Of a stretch of DNA of 64,000 nucleotides, positions 23,739-32,414 are shown one piece after another. The DNA is from Prorocentrum cordatum (Eukaryota > Sar > Dinophyceae > Prorocentrales > Prorocentraceae). The DNA lies in the NCBI GenBank assembly GCA_963575745.1, contig CAUYUJ010014268.1, positions 1 to 64,000 of the forward strand. Reading direction: 5' to 3'. Numbering within the stretch: position 1 is the stretch's first letter; each line of letters opens with the position of its first letter. The notes below the pieces were generated by a model. The model was not told the origin of the DNA and searched no databases. It saw only the letters and a list, made by a program, of their open reading frames with translations. Made by a program: the position numbers and the translations under genes.

Positions 23739-24380
23739 TCATCCAGCCGCTCCCCCGGGCGGGCCCCCGCGGCGCGCTGCGGCGCAGCAAGGGCAGTCGC
23801 AGTGCCGCGCCGCTGAAGACGGCGCCCCACTCGGGCCGTCGTCAGGGCGCTCGGCGCGCCGACCGCAGGCCGCCGACCTCCGGGCAGCAGGCCCCTCGAA
23901 CGGCACTCCGCGCCAACCGCGCCCAAAGGGGGGCGGAAAGACATCTCGCGTCGCCACCGCCGCGACGTTGCCGGCAGGAAGGTTGGGCAGCTTCACCGCG
24001 CGCGCGCGCGACCCCCGCCGCCCGCGGCCGTTCTCCTCGCGGGAGATAGGGAAAAGAACACACCGAGGCCAACAGCGCCCCTCTCGGGCCGCGGGGCATT
24101 GCCCCGGCGGCGACGACTTGTCGCCGCCAACGCCCTTCTGGTAATTATCCTTACGTCTCTTGTGGTCTGCCTCGTGATCCTCTTTCAGCAGCCGTTCGGA
24201 CTTCATGATGATCGCCTGAATCCTCCGTCGCTCGGCCATCTCCGCATCGAACTTCGATGCGACCACGCCTCCACTGGCGTCGAAGGCGCGTGACATATGA
24301 CTCCGCAAGCCATCAAGACCGGGGTTCCGAGGATTATTCTTCACGGCTATCTGGATCATCAAGGCGCGTCTCGCGATCAT
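23739..24380 (-). pseudogene. DIRS polyprotein segment upstream of RT
   Basis: NPRNPGLDGLRSHMSRAFD, then AERRRIQAIIMKSERLLKED and HKRRKDNYQKGVGG. A Lys/Arg helix then Gly/Pro linker of this form precedes RT in related polyproteins. Function is unknown, possibly Gag-like. Confidence 0.6.
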
Positions 24381-24569
24381 CTCCGCAGACGCTGAATAGG
24401 TGAATAGGGAATATTGATCTGGTCTCGCGCCATTATTATTTGCAACGTGCTCATCGGGTGGAATTGCTCAAGCGCCGCGGCGGTCCTCTCACCCGCGGCG
24501 CTGCTGCGTGCCCAGTAGTTGTGACACTTGGCGAACTCGCAGCCCGCCGCCGCCGCTCTCCGCGACAAC

Positions 24570-25217
24570 TCAAGTGCAGCACGTGGATCCTGGAAAGGGA
24601 ACCCGTCGGCCTCGGCAGCCTGCTTCGTGGCGATCCAGGCTCAGCGGCAGCAGCCGGGAGTCCCTGCTCTCGCCGCGGAGCTTCTCCTGCAACCGTTTGG
24701 TTTTGCACCAAGGCCGAACTCTCTCCGCTGCAGTCCACTCTTCCCCCCGCTTGACCAAGGGCACCGACCCCCGATGCACGGCCGACCCGTCATTGCCCTG
24801 AATAGCATCATCGACCTCTCCCCCAAAGAAAGACGTCGACGGGTCATCGCAGACCAGGGCCGTCGCCCCATCAGGGCCAGCAGCAGGGTCGCGAGGGACA
24901 GCAGCAGAAACTGCGGCTCCCATAATCTCGGACAGCGCCTCTGCCCTGACGCGGATCCGAGCAAGGTCCTGGATTGCAATCGGATTGCCGAAAACGCGCG
25001 CGTCCAGGCCAACTGGGAACGGAAAGTCCCCGCTCAAAGGCCGCGGGCTCGCCGCCACCGCCCGCTCCGCAACGTCAGCCACTCGAACCGAGAAGTCGGG
25101 AGAAGACCAGATCCACCTGGCCCCCTCCAGCTTGACCAGCAACGCACTGTGATGATAAGGTATCCCGTCGTCGGGATAGTGTACCAACAGATGTCTCTCT
25201 AAGACATCTAGACTCAT
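24570..25217 (-). pseudogene. DIRS polyprotein N-terminal segment
   Basis: Starts MSLDVLERHLLVHYPDDG; HSALLVKLEGARWIWSSPD and AFGNPIAI-type text follow. The preceding frame ends with TGA overlapping this ATG as ATGA at 25214-25217, which may be a frameshift site in the original single frame or a chance arrangement. Confidence 0.55.
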
Positions 25218-25726
25218 CGCGACAGCTCAGCGCGAAGCCTCCTGCTCTCTGGTGTCTTAACGTCGACCACCGCCAAGTATTCGCGGCCCCGACGAGCTGG
25301 TCTGGTCGACGCCGCCCGACAGCAGGATCCAATCACACAATAGCAGATCAGCGACAGGAAGACGCCCACAAGCGCACCCAGCGCGAAGAGCCGCACAGAC
25401 AACGTCAAGCACGATTCGCCCGGTTCCCGTTGGGGAACCTCGCAAGGGGCAGGTGGCGGCGTAGGTACTGATAGCTCCTCCACCAATTATTCGATGAGTC
25501 TCTAGAGTCGACGCAGTCGTCCCGCGCCGGTGCCCGGCGTCTCACACGGCGCAACCTGAGGACAAGTCAGCGCGGGGCAGTCCGCGCGACGAGGGCACTT
25601 GGGCATCGGCGGGAAGGCCGGGCAGACGAGGTCGGGGCAGACAGAGCCAGTTTGGCGACCCCAGGGCGCGAGCCCGGCCACCGTTTCCATAGCGCGCCTG
25701 AACCAAACGGACTGCGGAGCATACAC
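25214..25726 (-). pseudogene. DIRS Cys-rich and transmembrane N-terminus
   Basis: CPDLVCPAFPPMPKCPRRAD, then further Cys-Pro pairs, a short broken join near 25490-25500, and a hydrophobic helix (LFALGALVGVFLSLICYCVI) followed by a basic tail. Cys repeats then a single membrane span at the N-terminus fit what I recall of dinoflagellate DIRS polyproteins. Confidence 0.6.
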
Positions 25727-25734
25727 TACCCAGG

Positions 25735-25776
25735 ATGCCCCCCTCCCTCTTTAGGTGGAAGGGGAATGGAAACAAG
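25735..25776 (+). repeat. terminal repeat of DIRS-like element, upstream copy
   Basis: ATGCCCCCCTCCCTCTTTAG, GTGGAAGGGGAATGGAAAC, AAG. It lies immediately before the N-terminal frame on the minus strand and pairs with 19031-19073. Confidence 0.7.
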
Positions 25777-25785
25777 CTTGCCGAG

Positions 25786-25822
<37 letters not shown>
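25786..25822. repeat. (TA)n microsatellite
   Basis: About 18 TA units directly outside the upstream terminal repeat. Confidence 0.95.
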
Positions 25823-25823
<1 letters not shown>

Positions 25824-25859
25824 AGATTTTACCGGCTCGCTGCGCTTCGCCTTTAAAAT

Positions 25860-27975
25860 CTTGGTCGCAAGGGCCCGTAGGGCTCATAGGGCTCATGGGG
25901 CTCATGGGGTGTCGGAAGGCTCATGGGGCTCAATGGGCTCGTAGGGCCCATGGGGCTCACGGGGCTGATGGGGCTCATGAGGCTCATACGGGTCGTAGGT
26001 GTCCAGTGGTTCATGGGGCGCGTAGGGCTCGGAGGGCTCGCAGGGCTCGCAGGGCCCGTGGGGGTCATAGGGCTTAGAGGGCGGACGGGGCTTGCAGGGC
26101 TCCTGGGGCGCGTAGGGCTCGCAGGGCTCGTAGGACTAATGGGTTCACGGGGCTGATAGGGGTCAGAGGGGTCTTGGGGCTCGTGGGGCTCATACTGGTC
26201 GTAGGGCTCGTGGGCTCCGTAGGGCTCATGGGGCTGATGGGGCTCGTGGGGGTCGCAGGGGTTGTACGGCTCGTAGGGCTCATAGGGGTCGTTTGGCTCG
26301 TGGGGCTCTTGGGTCTCTCGGGGCTCATGGACTCGGAGGGCCCATGGGGGTCGTGAGCTCATAGGGCTCCCAGGGCCTGTAGGGCTCATAGGGCTCAAGG
26401 GGCTCATGGTGCTCGGAGGGCTTATGGGGCTCGGAAGGCTCATGGGGCCCAATGGGTTCGTAGGGCCCATGGGGCTCACGGGGCTGATGGGGCTCATAAG
26501 GGTCGTATGGGTCAAAGGTCTCCTGGAGTTCATGGGGCGCGGAAATCTCAGAGGGCTTGCAGGGCGCGTAGGGCTCGTACGGCTCATGGGGTCACCGGGC
26601 TAATGGAGGATTCCTAATAGAGGCTATGGCGCATAGGGCTCGTAGGGCTCGTTGGGCTCGTAGGGCTCATGGGTTCACGGGGCTGATGGCCCTCAGAAGG
26701 GTCACGGGGCTCGTGGGCCTCATATTGGTCGTAGGGCGTGTGAGTCCGTAGGGCTCGCAGGGCTCATGGGGCGCGTGGGGCCCACAGGGCACGTACGGTC
26801 CACAGGGCTCGTAGAGCTCGTGGGGCTCTGGGGGCTCATAGGCTCGCAGGGCCCATCGGGGTCGTAGGGCTCATGGGGCTCCCGAGTGCCGTAGGGCTCA
26901 TCAAGCTTATGGGGCTCGTCGTGCTGGGAGGGATTATGGGGGTCTCGGGGGGCGCATGGGGCTCAATGGATTCGTAGGGTGCGTGGGGCTCGTAAAGCTT
27001 GTAGGGGTCGTAGGGCTCATGGGGTTCATACGGCTCATGGGGTCTGATCCGCCTCCTCCTCCTCCTCCTCCTCAGTATCGTCTTGTTCCTCCTCCTTTGT
27101 TGTGTTTCGTGCCTTCTTGCTCGTACAGTCCCGCCGGCTTTTGGTGTGGCGCCGTTGGCCGGCGGAGCTCCATGACCGCAGGCCCGGGAGGGGGAGGATG
27201 GGGGTAGATGGGGAGAGGATTTGTGGAGAGAAGGGCTCATGGGGCTGGCGGGGCTCGCACGGCTCATGGGGTCACAGGGCTAATGGAGGATTCCTAATAG
27301 AGGCTACGGCGTTTGTAGGGCTCCTATGGCGCATAGGGCTCGTAAGGCTCGTAGGGCTCGTAGGGCTCATGGGTTCACGGGGCGGATGGCCCTCAGAAGG
27401 GTCATGGGGCTCGTGGGCCTCATATTGGTCGTAGGGCGGGTGGGCCCGTAGGGCTCGTAAGGCTCATGGGGCGCGTGGGGCCCAGAGGGCCCGTACGGCC
27501 CGTAGGGCTCATAGGGCTCGTAGGGCTCGTGGGGCTCTGGGGGCTCATCGACTTGCAGGGCCCATGGGAGTCGTAGGGCTCGAGGGCCCCAAGTGCCGTA
27601 GGGCTCATTGGGCTCATGGGGCTCATGGTGCTCGGGGGGATTATGGGGGTCTGGGGAAGCTCATGGGGCTGAATGGATTGGTAGGGCGCGCGGGGCTCGT
27701 AGGGCTCGTAGGGCTCGTAGGGCTCATGGGTCTCATGCGGCTCATGGGGTTTGATCCGCGTCCTCTTCCTCCTCGTCCTCCTCCTCCTCCTCATTATATT
27801 ATTGTTCCTCCTCCTCTGTTGTCTTTCGTGCCTTCCTGCTCGTACCCTTCCGCCGGCCTCTCGCGCGGCGCCGCGGGCTGGCAGAGCTCAATGACTGCAG
27901 GCCCGTGAGGGGAAGGAGCGGAAGACGAGGAGGAGGAGGATGAGGGTAGAGGGGGAGAGGGTTTTTGGAGAGAGT
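25860..27975. repeat. GGGCTC-type degenerate minisatellite with a 0.7-kb tandem duplication
   Basis: Units of about 9 bp (GGGCTCRTR) fill the block. 26585-27264 and 27265-27975 are a diverged tandem duplication; both contain CTAATGGAGGATTCCTAATA, TGGCCCTCAGAAGGGTCA and a TGATCCGC-CTCCTCC end block. The peptide frames here (Met-Ser-Pro-Thr or Met-Gly-Leu repeats) are composition artefacts. Confidence 0.85.
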
Positions 27976-28002
27976 GGCAGAGAGGAAGAGCAGTTGAGGA
28001 AG

Positions 28003-29223
28003 CTACTCAGGGAGCTCCAACGGGACGTCGTGGTCGATGTGAGGCCGAGGCGCCCGAGGGCGCAAACAGAAGGCCATGCTGAGGTCGGCCAGCGTGAGCG
28101 GCGGGGCCTCGCCGAGCATGGAGTTGACGTAGGCGATCGCGTGGACGGCGTCGTCGTAGCCGACGATGCCGACCTCGGCGGCGCCGTCGGAAGTCCCTGG
28201 GAGGAGCTCGGTGATCACGTCCCAGTCCGGCTTGTCCCACGTGCAGGCGTCGTCGCGGCGGACCGCGTGAAGAAAGATCTGTCGGACCGTGTGTCCCCGC
28301 AGGTACTTGCGCCCGGCGTGGAGGTGCATAAGCTTCGTCTTCCGCGACTCCAGCCGCGCGTGGAGGACACTTGGGCGCCATTCGGCAGGCGGCGTCGTGG
28401 TGAAGTGGTCTACGAACTGGCGAAGGGCCGCCATGCTGGCGTCGTCGTTCACGAGTTCCTGGAGCACGGCCAACCCGCCGACGGGGCGGCGGGTGTCGAA
28501 CCGCGACTCTCCGGGCTTGAAGCGCTCAGTCAAATGGTGGACGACGTCTATGGCGTTTTGCACGGTGAACGTGGCGGCGTGGGAGGATACCCACTTTGCA
28601 AAGGCGAGCACCACGCGGCGCCGAGGCGCCACGTGCATGAGAGTCAACCAACCGAAAATGTCTTCGTCGCGGTCCAACGCAGAAGTCAACACGGACTCTG
28701 CGTAAAGAAGCGTCTTCACGTCAGCTCGCTCGGCGATCCTGGACCAAACTGGAGAAGCAGACGCGGCGTCCGCAGATAGACACGTTGCGAAGTCGACGAA
28801 GGCAGCGGGAGGCTCCCAGGAAGCCTGTTCGTCTGCGAGGTCGTTGTGGTTGTGGTCTGCTTTGGGCGCTTCGTCTGGAGCCGGATCTGGTGGAGGTACC
28901 ACCGCGTCTGCAAGGGCAGGAGCTGCGGGGGGAGCTTCGTCTCCGGCGGCCTCGGTGTCGAGCAGCGCCTGCAGCTCGGCGACCTCCGCCCGCAGGCGGT
29001 GGAGCTCCGCTAAGGCGAAGGACGGGCCCGCGGGGGCCTCGCCTGCAGCCGGGGGCGTCCACCGCGGGACGAGTCGAGCGAGGAGCGTGGCGCGATTGCC
29101 GCGCACAGACAGTCCGCGTCTGCCGCATAAGGCGGACAGCCCGGCCCATGACGCTGTAAAAATCGAGTCGTCAAATGGGACATCTGGAGGAGGGCCGGTG
29201 GATCGGTGTTGCCGCTTTGCCAT
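28003..29223 (-). CDS. SAP-domain protein, 406 aa, single exon
   Basis: Uninterrupted frame from ATG at 29223 to the stop at 28003-28005. A SAP motif (helix-turn-helix, DNA/RNA binding) fits residues 23-52: SWAGLSALCGRRGLSVRGNR with conserved Leu, Gly and Leu spacing. A Leu heptad helix follows (about 70-89). An acidic Asp/Glu/Ala/Pro linker leads to a folded C-terminal region with no family I recognise. The upstream ATG at 29274 sits inside a spliced-leader relic and is unlikely to be used. The relic and lack of introns suggest a retroposed copy. It could also be the Gag-like ORF of a retroelement. Confidence 0.7.
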   Translation of the reverse strand: MAKRQHRSTGPPPDVPFDDSIFTASWAGLSALCGRRGLSVRGNRATLLARLVPRWTPPAAGEAPAGPSFALAELHRLRAEVAELQALLDTEAAGDEAPPAAPALADAVVPPPDPAPDEAPKADHNHNDLADEQASWEPPAAFVDFATCLSADAASASPVWSRIAERADVKTLLYAESVLTSALDRDEDIFGWLTLMHVAPRRRVVLAFAKWVSSHAATFTVQNAIDVVHHLTERFKPGESRFDTRRPVGGLAVLQELVNDDASMAALRQFVDHFTTTPPAEWRPSVLHARLESRKTKLMHLHAGRKYLRGHTVRQIFLHAVRRDDACTWDKPDWDVITELLPGTSDGAAEVGIVGYDDAVHAIAYVNSMLGEAPPLTLADLSMAFCLRPRAPRPHIDHDVPLELPE

Positions 29224-29264
29224 GGCGGGGAGAGCCGAAGCGGCCCAAGCGGGACCGAAGAGTC

Positions 29265-29285
29265 CTGAAGCCAAAATGGAAACGG
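29265..29285 (-). other. spliced-leader relic upstream of the SAP gene
   Basis: Minus strand reads CCGTTTCCATTTTGGCTTCA followed by G. It agrees with the DinoSL sequence at 17 of 21 positions (CCGT, CCATTTTGGCT, AG). It ends 42 nt before the ATG at 29223. Confidence 0.65.
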
Positions 29286-29639
29286 ACAGAGGTTGCAGGA
29301 AGGTGGAGTGGAGAGAAGGAGCGAGAGAGGCAGGAAGGGATGCAGAAGGCAGGGGAGGGGGGGAAAGGAAGAGGGAGAGAGACGCAGGAATGAACGATTG
29401 TTGTTAGTGGGCCGCTGCTGCCGTGGACGTCCAGCAGCGGGTCAGGACGGGTCTCCGATGCCAGATGAACTTGGGACGGGTGGTCTGAAAACGGTCTGAA
29501 GAGGTAGAGTCGTGAAGTACTTGACCGTCGAAACTGGATATGAGATTCATGTCTCCTGTCTTGCCTTTCCTGTCTCATTCCTCCTCCCGCTTGGTCTCGG
29601 TGCATGTAACCGGAAAGAAAAGAGTATGGCATCTCGGGG
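29286..29639. other. no gene recognised
   Basis: GAGAGG-rich sequence then mixed sequence to the start of the TTGGGGCC-type repeats. No protein-like frame. Confidence 0.4.
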
Positions 29640-30100
29640 CCTTCGTGGGGCTCCCTTTGGGGCTCTTTTGGGTCGTCTGGCGGCCTTCCTGGGCCGTCCC
29701 GGGACCCTTTTGGGCCGTCCTGGGGGGCTTAAGCCGTCTTGGGGCTCTCTTGGGCCCTCTTGAGGGCTTCCTGCGGCCTTCTTTGGGACCCTCTTGGAAG
29801 CCTTTTGGGGTCCTTTGGGGCCTTCTTGGGGCTCTCTTGGGTCGTGTTGGAGCTCTTTGAGACCGTCTTGAGCCCTTTTGGGGGCTTCTTGGGTCATCCT
29901 GGGGCGATCTTGGGGGCTTCTTGGGCCGTCTTGGACGCCGTGAAGGCCAAAGAAGCGAATACGATAAAAATGAACGTTTTCCTATAGGAATGAAACGATT
30001 TTTGCGTTTTGGGGGTCTCACTGGGGGCTTCCTGGAGCGTCTTGGGAGCCTCTTGGGTCGTCTTGAAACCACCTTGAGGCCTTTCTGAGCGCTCATGGGC
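29640..30100 (+). repeat. diverged outlying satellite unit
   Basis: CTTGGGGGCCTCTTGGG-type degenerate units include, at about 29940-30000, GCGAATACG then CGTTTTCCTATAGGAATGA and GATTTTTGCG. This is a diverged copy of the cassette found in each unit of the main array. It belongs to the same satellite but lies 2.3 kb before it. Confidence 0.7.
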
Positions 30101-30239
30101 CGTCTCGGAGCTTTGCGGGTTCGTCCAGGAAGCGATCCTGGGCCCGCTCGGGCGGTGTAGGATGGCCGGGAGGGGTGCCCGAAACAGGAAAATCGAATTT
30201 CCCGTCGGTGGGAGCGCCCAGGGCCGAATTTATGTACGG

Positions 30240-30335
30240 GGGGGGGGGGGGGGTCAGGGGGGGTTTTCCGATATAAGAATATTCGAAGAGGAATATATAT
30301 ATATAATATATATATTATATATATATATAATACAC

Positions 30336-30367
<32 letters not shown>

Positions 30368-30370
30368 GTA
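30240..30370. repeat. poly-G tract and AT microsatellite
   Basis: G-run at about 30238-30265, then TA-rich repeats at 30293-30367. No gene. Confidence 0.85.
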
Positions 30371-30403
30371 CTAGAACCATCGCGCGCGCGCTTCGCGCGC
30401 GCT

Positions 30404-30912
30404 CAAGTCCTACCTTGACTTGATACGTTTACCCATGTAATATCATGTTGGTCGCTTCTTGCGTCCAGGGACTCCCTTGGAAGCCCTGCTCAAGCCTCGG
30501 AATCGTATAGAAGGGGAAATGCGGAAACGCAGAAATCATTAATTCCTTTTGGTGTTCGACGATTTGGAGCCCTCTAAGATTTCCTGGGTTCTTTCTTGGG
30601 AGGTGAAAAGGGGTGTGAATTGTGGTCTGTTGTGCAAGAGTAAGACCGGGGGCCGAACTTAAAAAACAAGAATTGTGGGATTTCCATGCTTTTCCTCGGA
30701 GCTGTTCGGCGCTGTTTGTTGATTGTGCCTCGCGGGCTTTGTCAGCCAGGGCCCTCGGGGGCGTTGGATCTCCCGGGCCCTCTGGAGCTTAAGGCAGGCC
30801 CCCTGGAGGCCTGGAGAGCCGCAGGAAGGTTCTAGCTCGGCTTGATAGATTAACTCATGCCATCTCATTTTGGTCGCTTCTTGCGTCCAGGGACCCCTTT
30901 GGAAGCCTTTTT
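30404..30912 (+). repeat. direct repeat pair ~420 bp apart
   Basis: 30404-30497 and 30824-30912 share GGTCGCTTCTTGCGTCCAGG and flanking sequence (GGCTTGATA, CTCATG). No gene is recognised between them. They may be remnants of a tandem duplication. Confidence 0.7.
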
Positions 30913-30949
30913 TTCTTCTGCCCCTCCGATGGCCGAGCGCCCTGCTAGG

Positions 30950-31599
30950 GCCGCGCGAAAAAAAACTGACTGCGCGCGCGCGACGCCCGCCCACGCAGCT
31001 GAAGGCCCCCGCGTCCATCACCCGGGCCCGCGTCCGTAGACGAGCCGCAGGGCCCGGACGCGGTCTCCCAGGCTCCGAGGCGCGCCAGTAGTGGCCACCG
31101 CTGCCGCGGCCGCCTGGGCAAGGGCCGCGCCCCCGGCGCCGTCTTCGTCGGCCAGCGCTGCGTCGCCGGCAGGGCCACCCCCGGCGGCCGCAGCGTCGCC
31201 CCCAGCGCCCCCATCCGGCCGGCCCTCATGTACACCTCGGCCGCTCCGGGCGCCGCAGCGGCGCCGCCGAGGCCAGCCGCGCCGGCGCCTGCGTCCGGGT
31301 CTGCTTCGGCCGCGCCGACCCGCGCCTCGAGGGCCACCGCTGCTGCCCAGACCGCCAAGGAAGCGGCCGCGCCGCCCGCGCCGCTGGGCCCGCTCTCCGC
31401 CTCTGGGGCAGCGCAGCGGCGCCAAAGGCCAGGCCCGCAGCGGGCTCCGCTTCCGGAGCTGCGGCCGCGCCGTCAGCGCCGCCAAGGCTCGCTGCGCCGG
31501 CGTGTGCCGCGTCGCCTGCAGAGCCGACCGCGGAGGCGATCGCGCCAGCCGCGCCGCCGCCCTCCGTCACGGGGGCAAGCCCAGCCAGTCCGTCCAGCC
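30950..31599 (-). other. GC-rich tail region of LINE fragment
   Basis: Ala/Gly-rich frames on the minus strand, with a repeated GLDGLAGLAP..EGGGAAGA segment (about 31560-31630 and 31680-31740). No independent gene is supported. Confidence 0.4.
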
Positions 31600-32405
31600 C
31601 CCCTGCAGAGCCGGCTTGCGCCGCGTCACCGGCAGGGCCGGTCGCGGCGGCAACCGCTCCCCCCCGCCCGGCGCTGACGCGCCAGCCGCGCCGCCGCCCT
31701 CGCCCGCGGGGGCGAGCCCAGCCAGCCCGTCCAGCCCCTCCGCGGCGGCCGCGCCGGCCGTGTCCCCGCCCGCGGGGGGCGCCGCCGCAGTGCCGCCGAG
31801 CGCGCCCGAAAATGCGGCCTGTTCCTCGTCCTCGGCCACGCGCGTGCACGGCGCGGGCGGGGCGTCGGGGGCGCCCGCGTCTCCCGGCGGCTCCTCGGGC
31901 AGGCAGCGGCGGAGCTGGCCCCCCAAGCGCCGCTGGAGCTCCACCGAGATGGCGGCGAGCGTGCGCTGTAGCAGCGGCCGCCGGTCTGGGATGCCGCGCC
32001 GCCGCGCTGCCGCTCGGGCCAAGCCCTGCAGCGTGTCCGCGGCCTCGACGTGGGCCCTCCCGTAGCTGCTCCAGACCATGGGCTGGCACCGCACGCCCCG
32101 GCGCCGCAACTCGTCGAAGTACGGCGCGTACGCCTGCTGCTTGCGGTGGACCACTGCGGCGCAGCAGTCCAACCCCGCGCCCGCAGCCTCCGGCGAGCAC
32201 ACCCCAACGTCCAGTGCCGCGAGGCTGCCGTGGGCAGCCGACGTAAAGATGTCAGCTGGGCGCAGCAGTGGACGAGAAGGCATGAGGCCGAGAGGCTCCG
32301 GGGCCGCCTCCGGGCCGCCCAGAGCGGCCAGCAGGTGCACGCGGTGGCACACGCGGTAGTGGCCGCGGGTGGCGGCGCCATGGGCGCACGTCTGCGGGTG
32401 CACGC
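31600..32405 (-). pseudogene. LINE-type retrotransposon 3' coding fragment
   Basis: Reads CGVHPQTCAHGAATRGHYRVCHR, then RPLLRPADIFTSAAHGSL and AALDVGVCSPEAAGAG; later HRKQQAYAPYF and PMVWSSYGRAH. A Cys/His motif, then RPADI, DV..., A..K..Y and P.V.SS.G is the usual order for the region after RT in LINE polyproteins. The 5' side is cut off abruptly by the satellite near 32415. RT itself is absent, so this is a truncated copy. Confidence 0.65.
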
Positions 32406-32414
32406 CGCATCGAT

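Larger units (their letters stand above)
19031..25776 (-). mobile_element. DIRS-like tyrosine-recombinase retrotransposon, decayed
   Basis: Minus-strand order is membrane/Cys-rich N-terminus, Gag-like segments, RT, RNase H, methyltransferase-like domain and tyrosine recombinase. This is the order known for DIRS elements, which carry RT-RH-MTase-YR and no integrase. The reading frame changes many times, so it is a pseudo-element. Direct 42-43-bp repeats at 19031-19073 and 25735-25776 bracket the whole. I recognise the polyprotein type from dinoflagellate genomes by memory only. Confidence 0.75.

Noticed and set aside
25860-27900. Met-Ser-Pro-Thr and Met-Gly-Leu repeat proteins
   Set aside because: Translations of the 9-bp GGGCTC minisatellite, open on both strands; no start, splice or domain support.
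28003-29274. Upstream ATG at 29274 for the SAP gene
   Set aside because: It lies inside the leader relic; the ATG at 29223 is the first after it.
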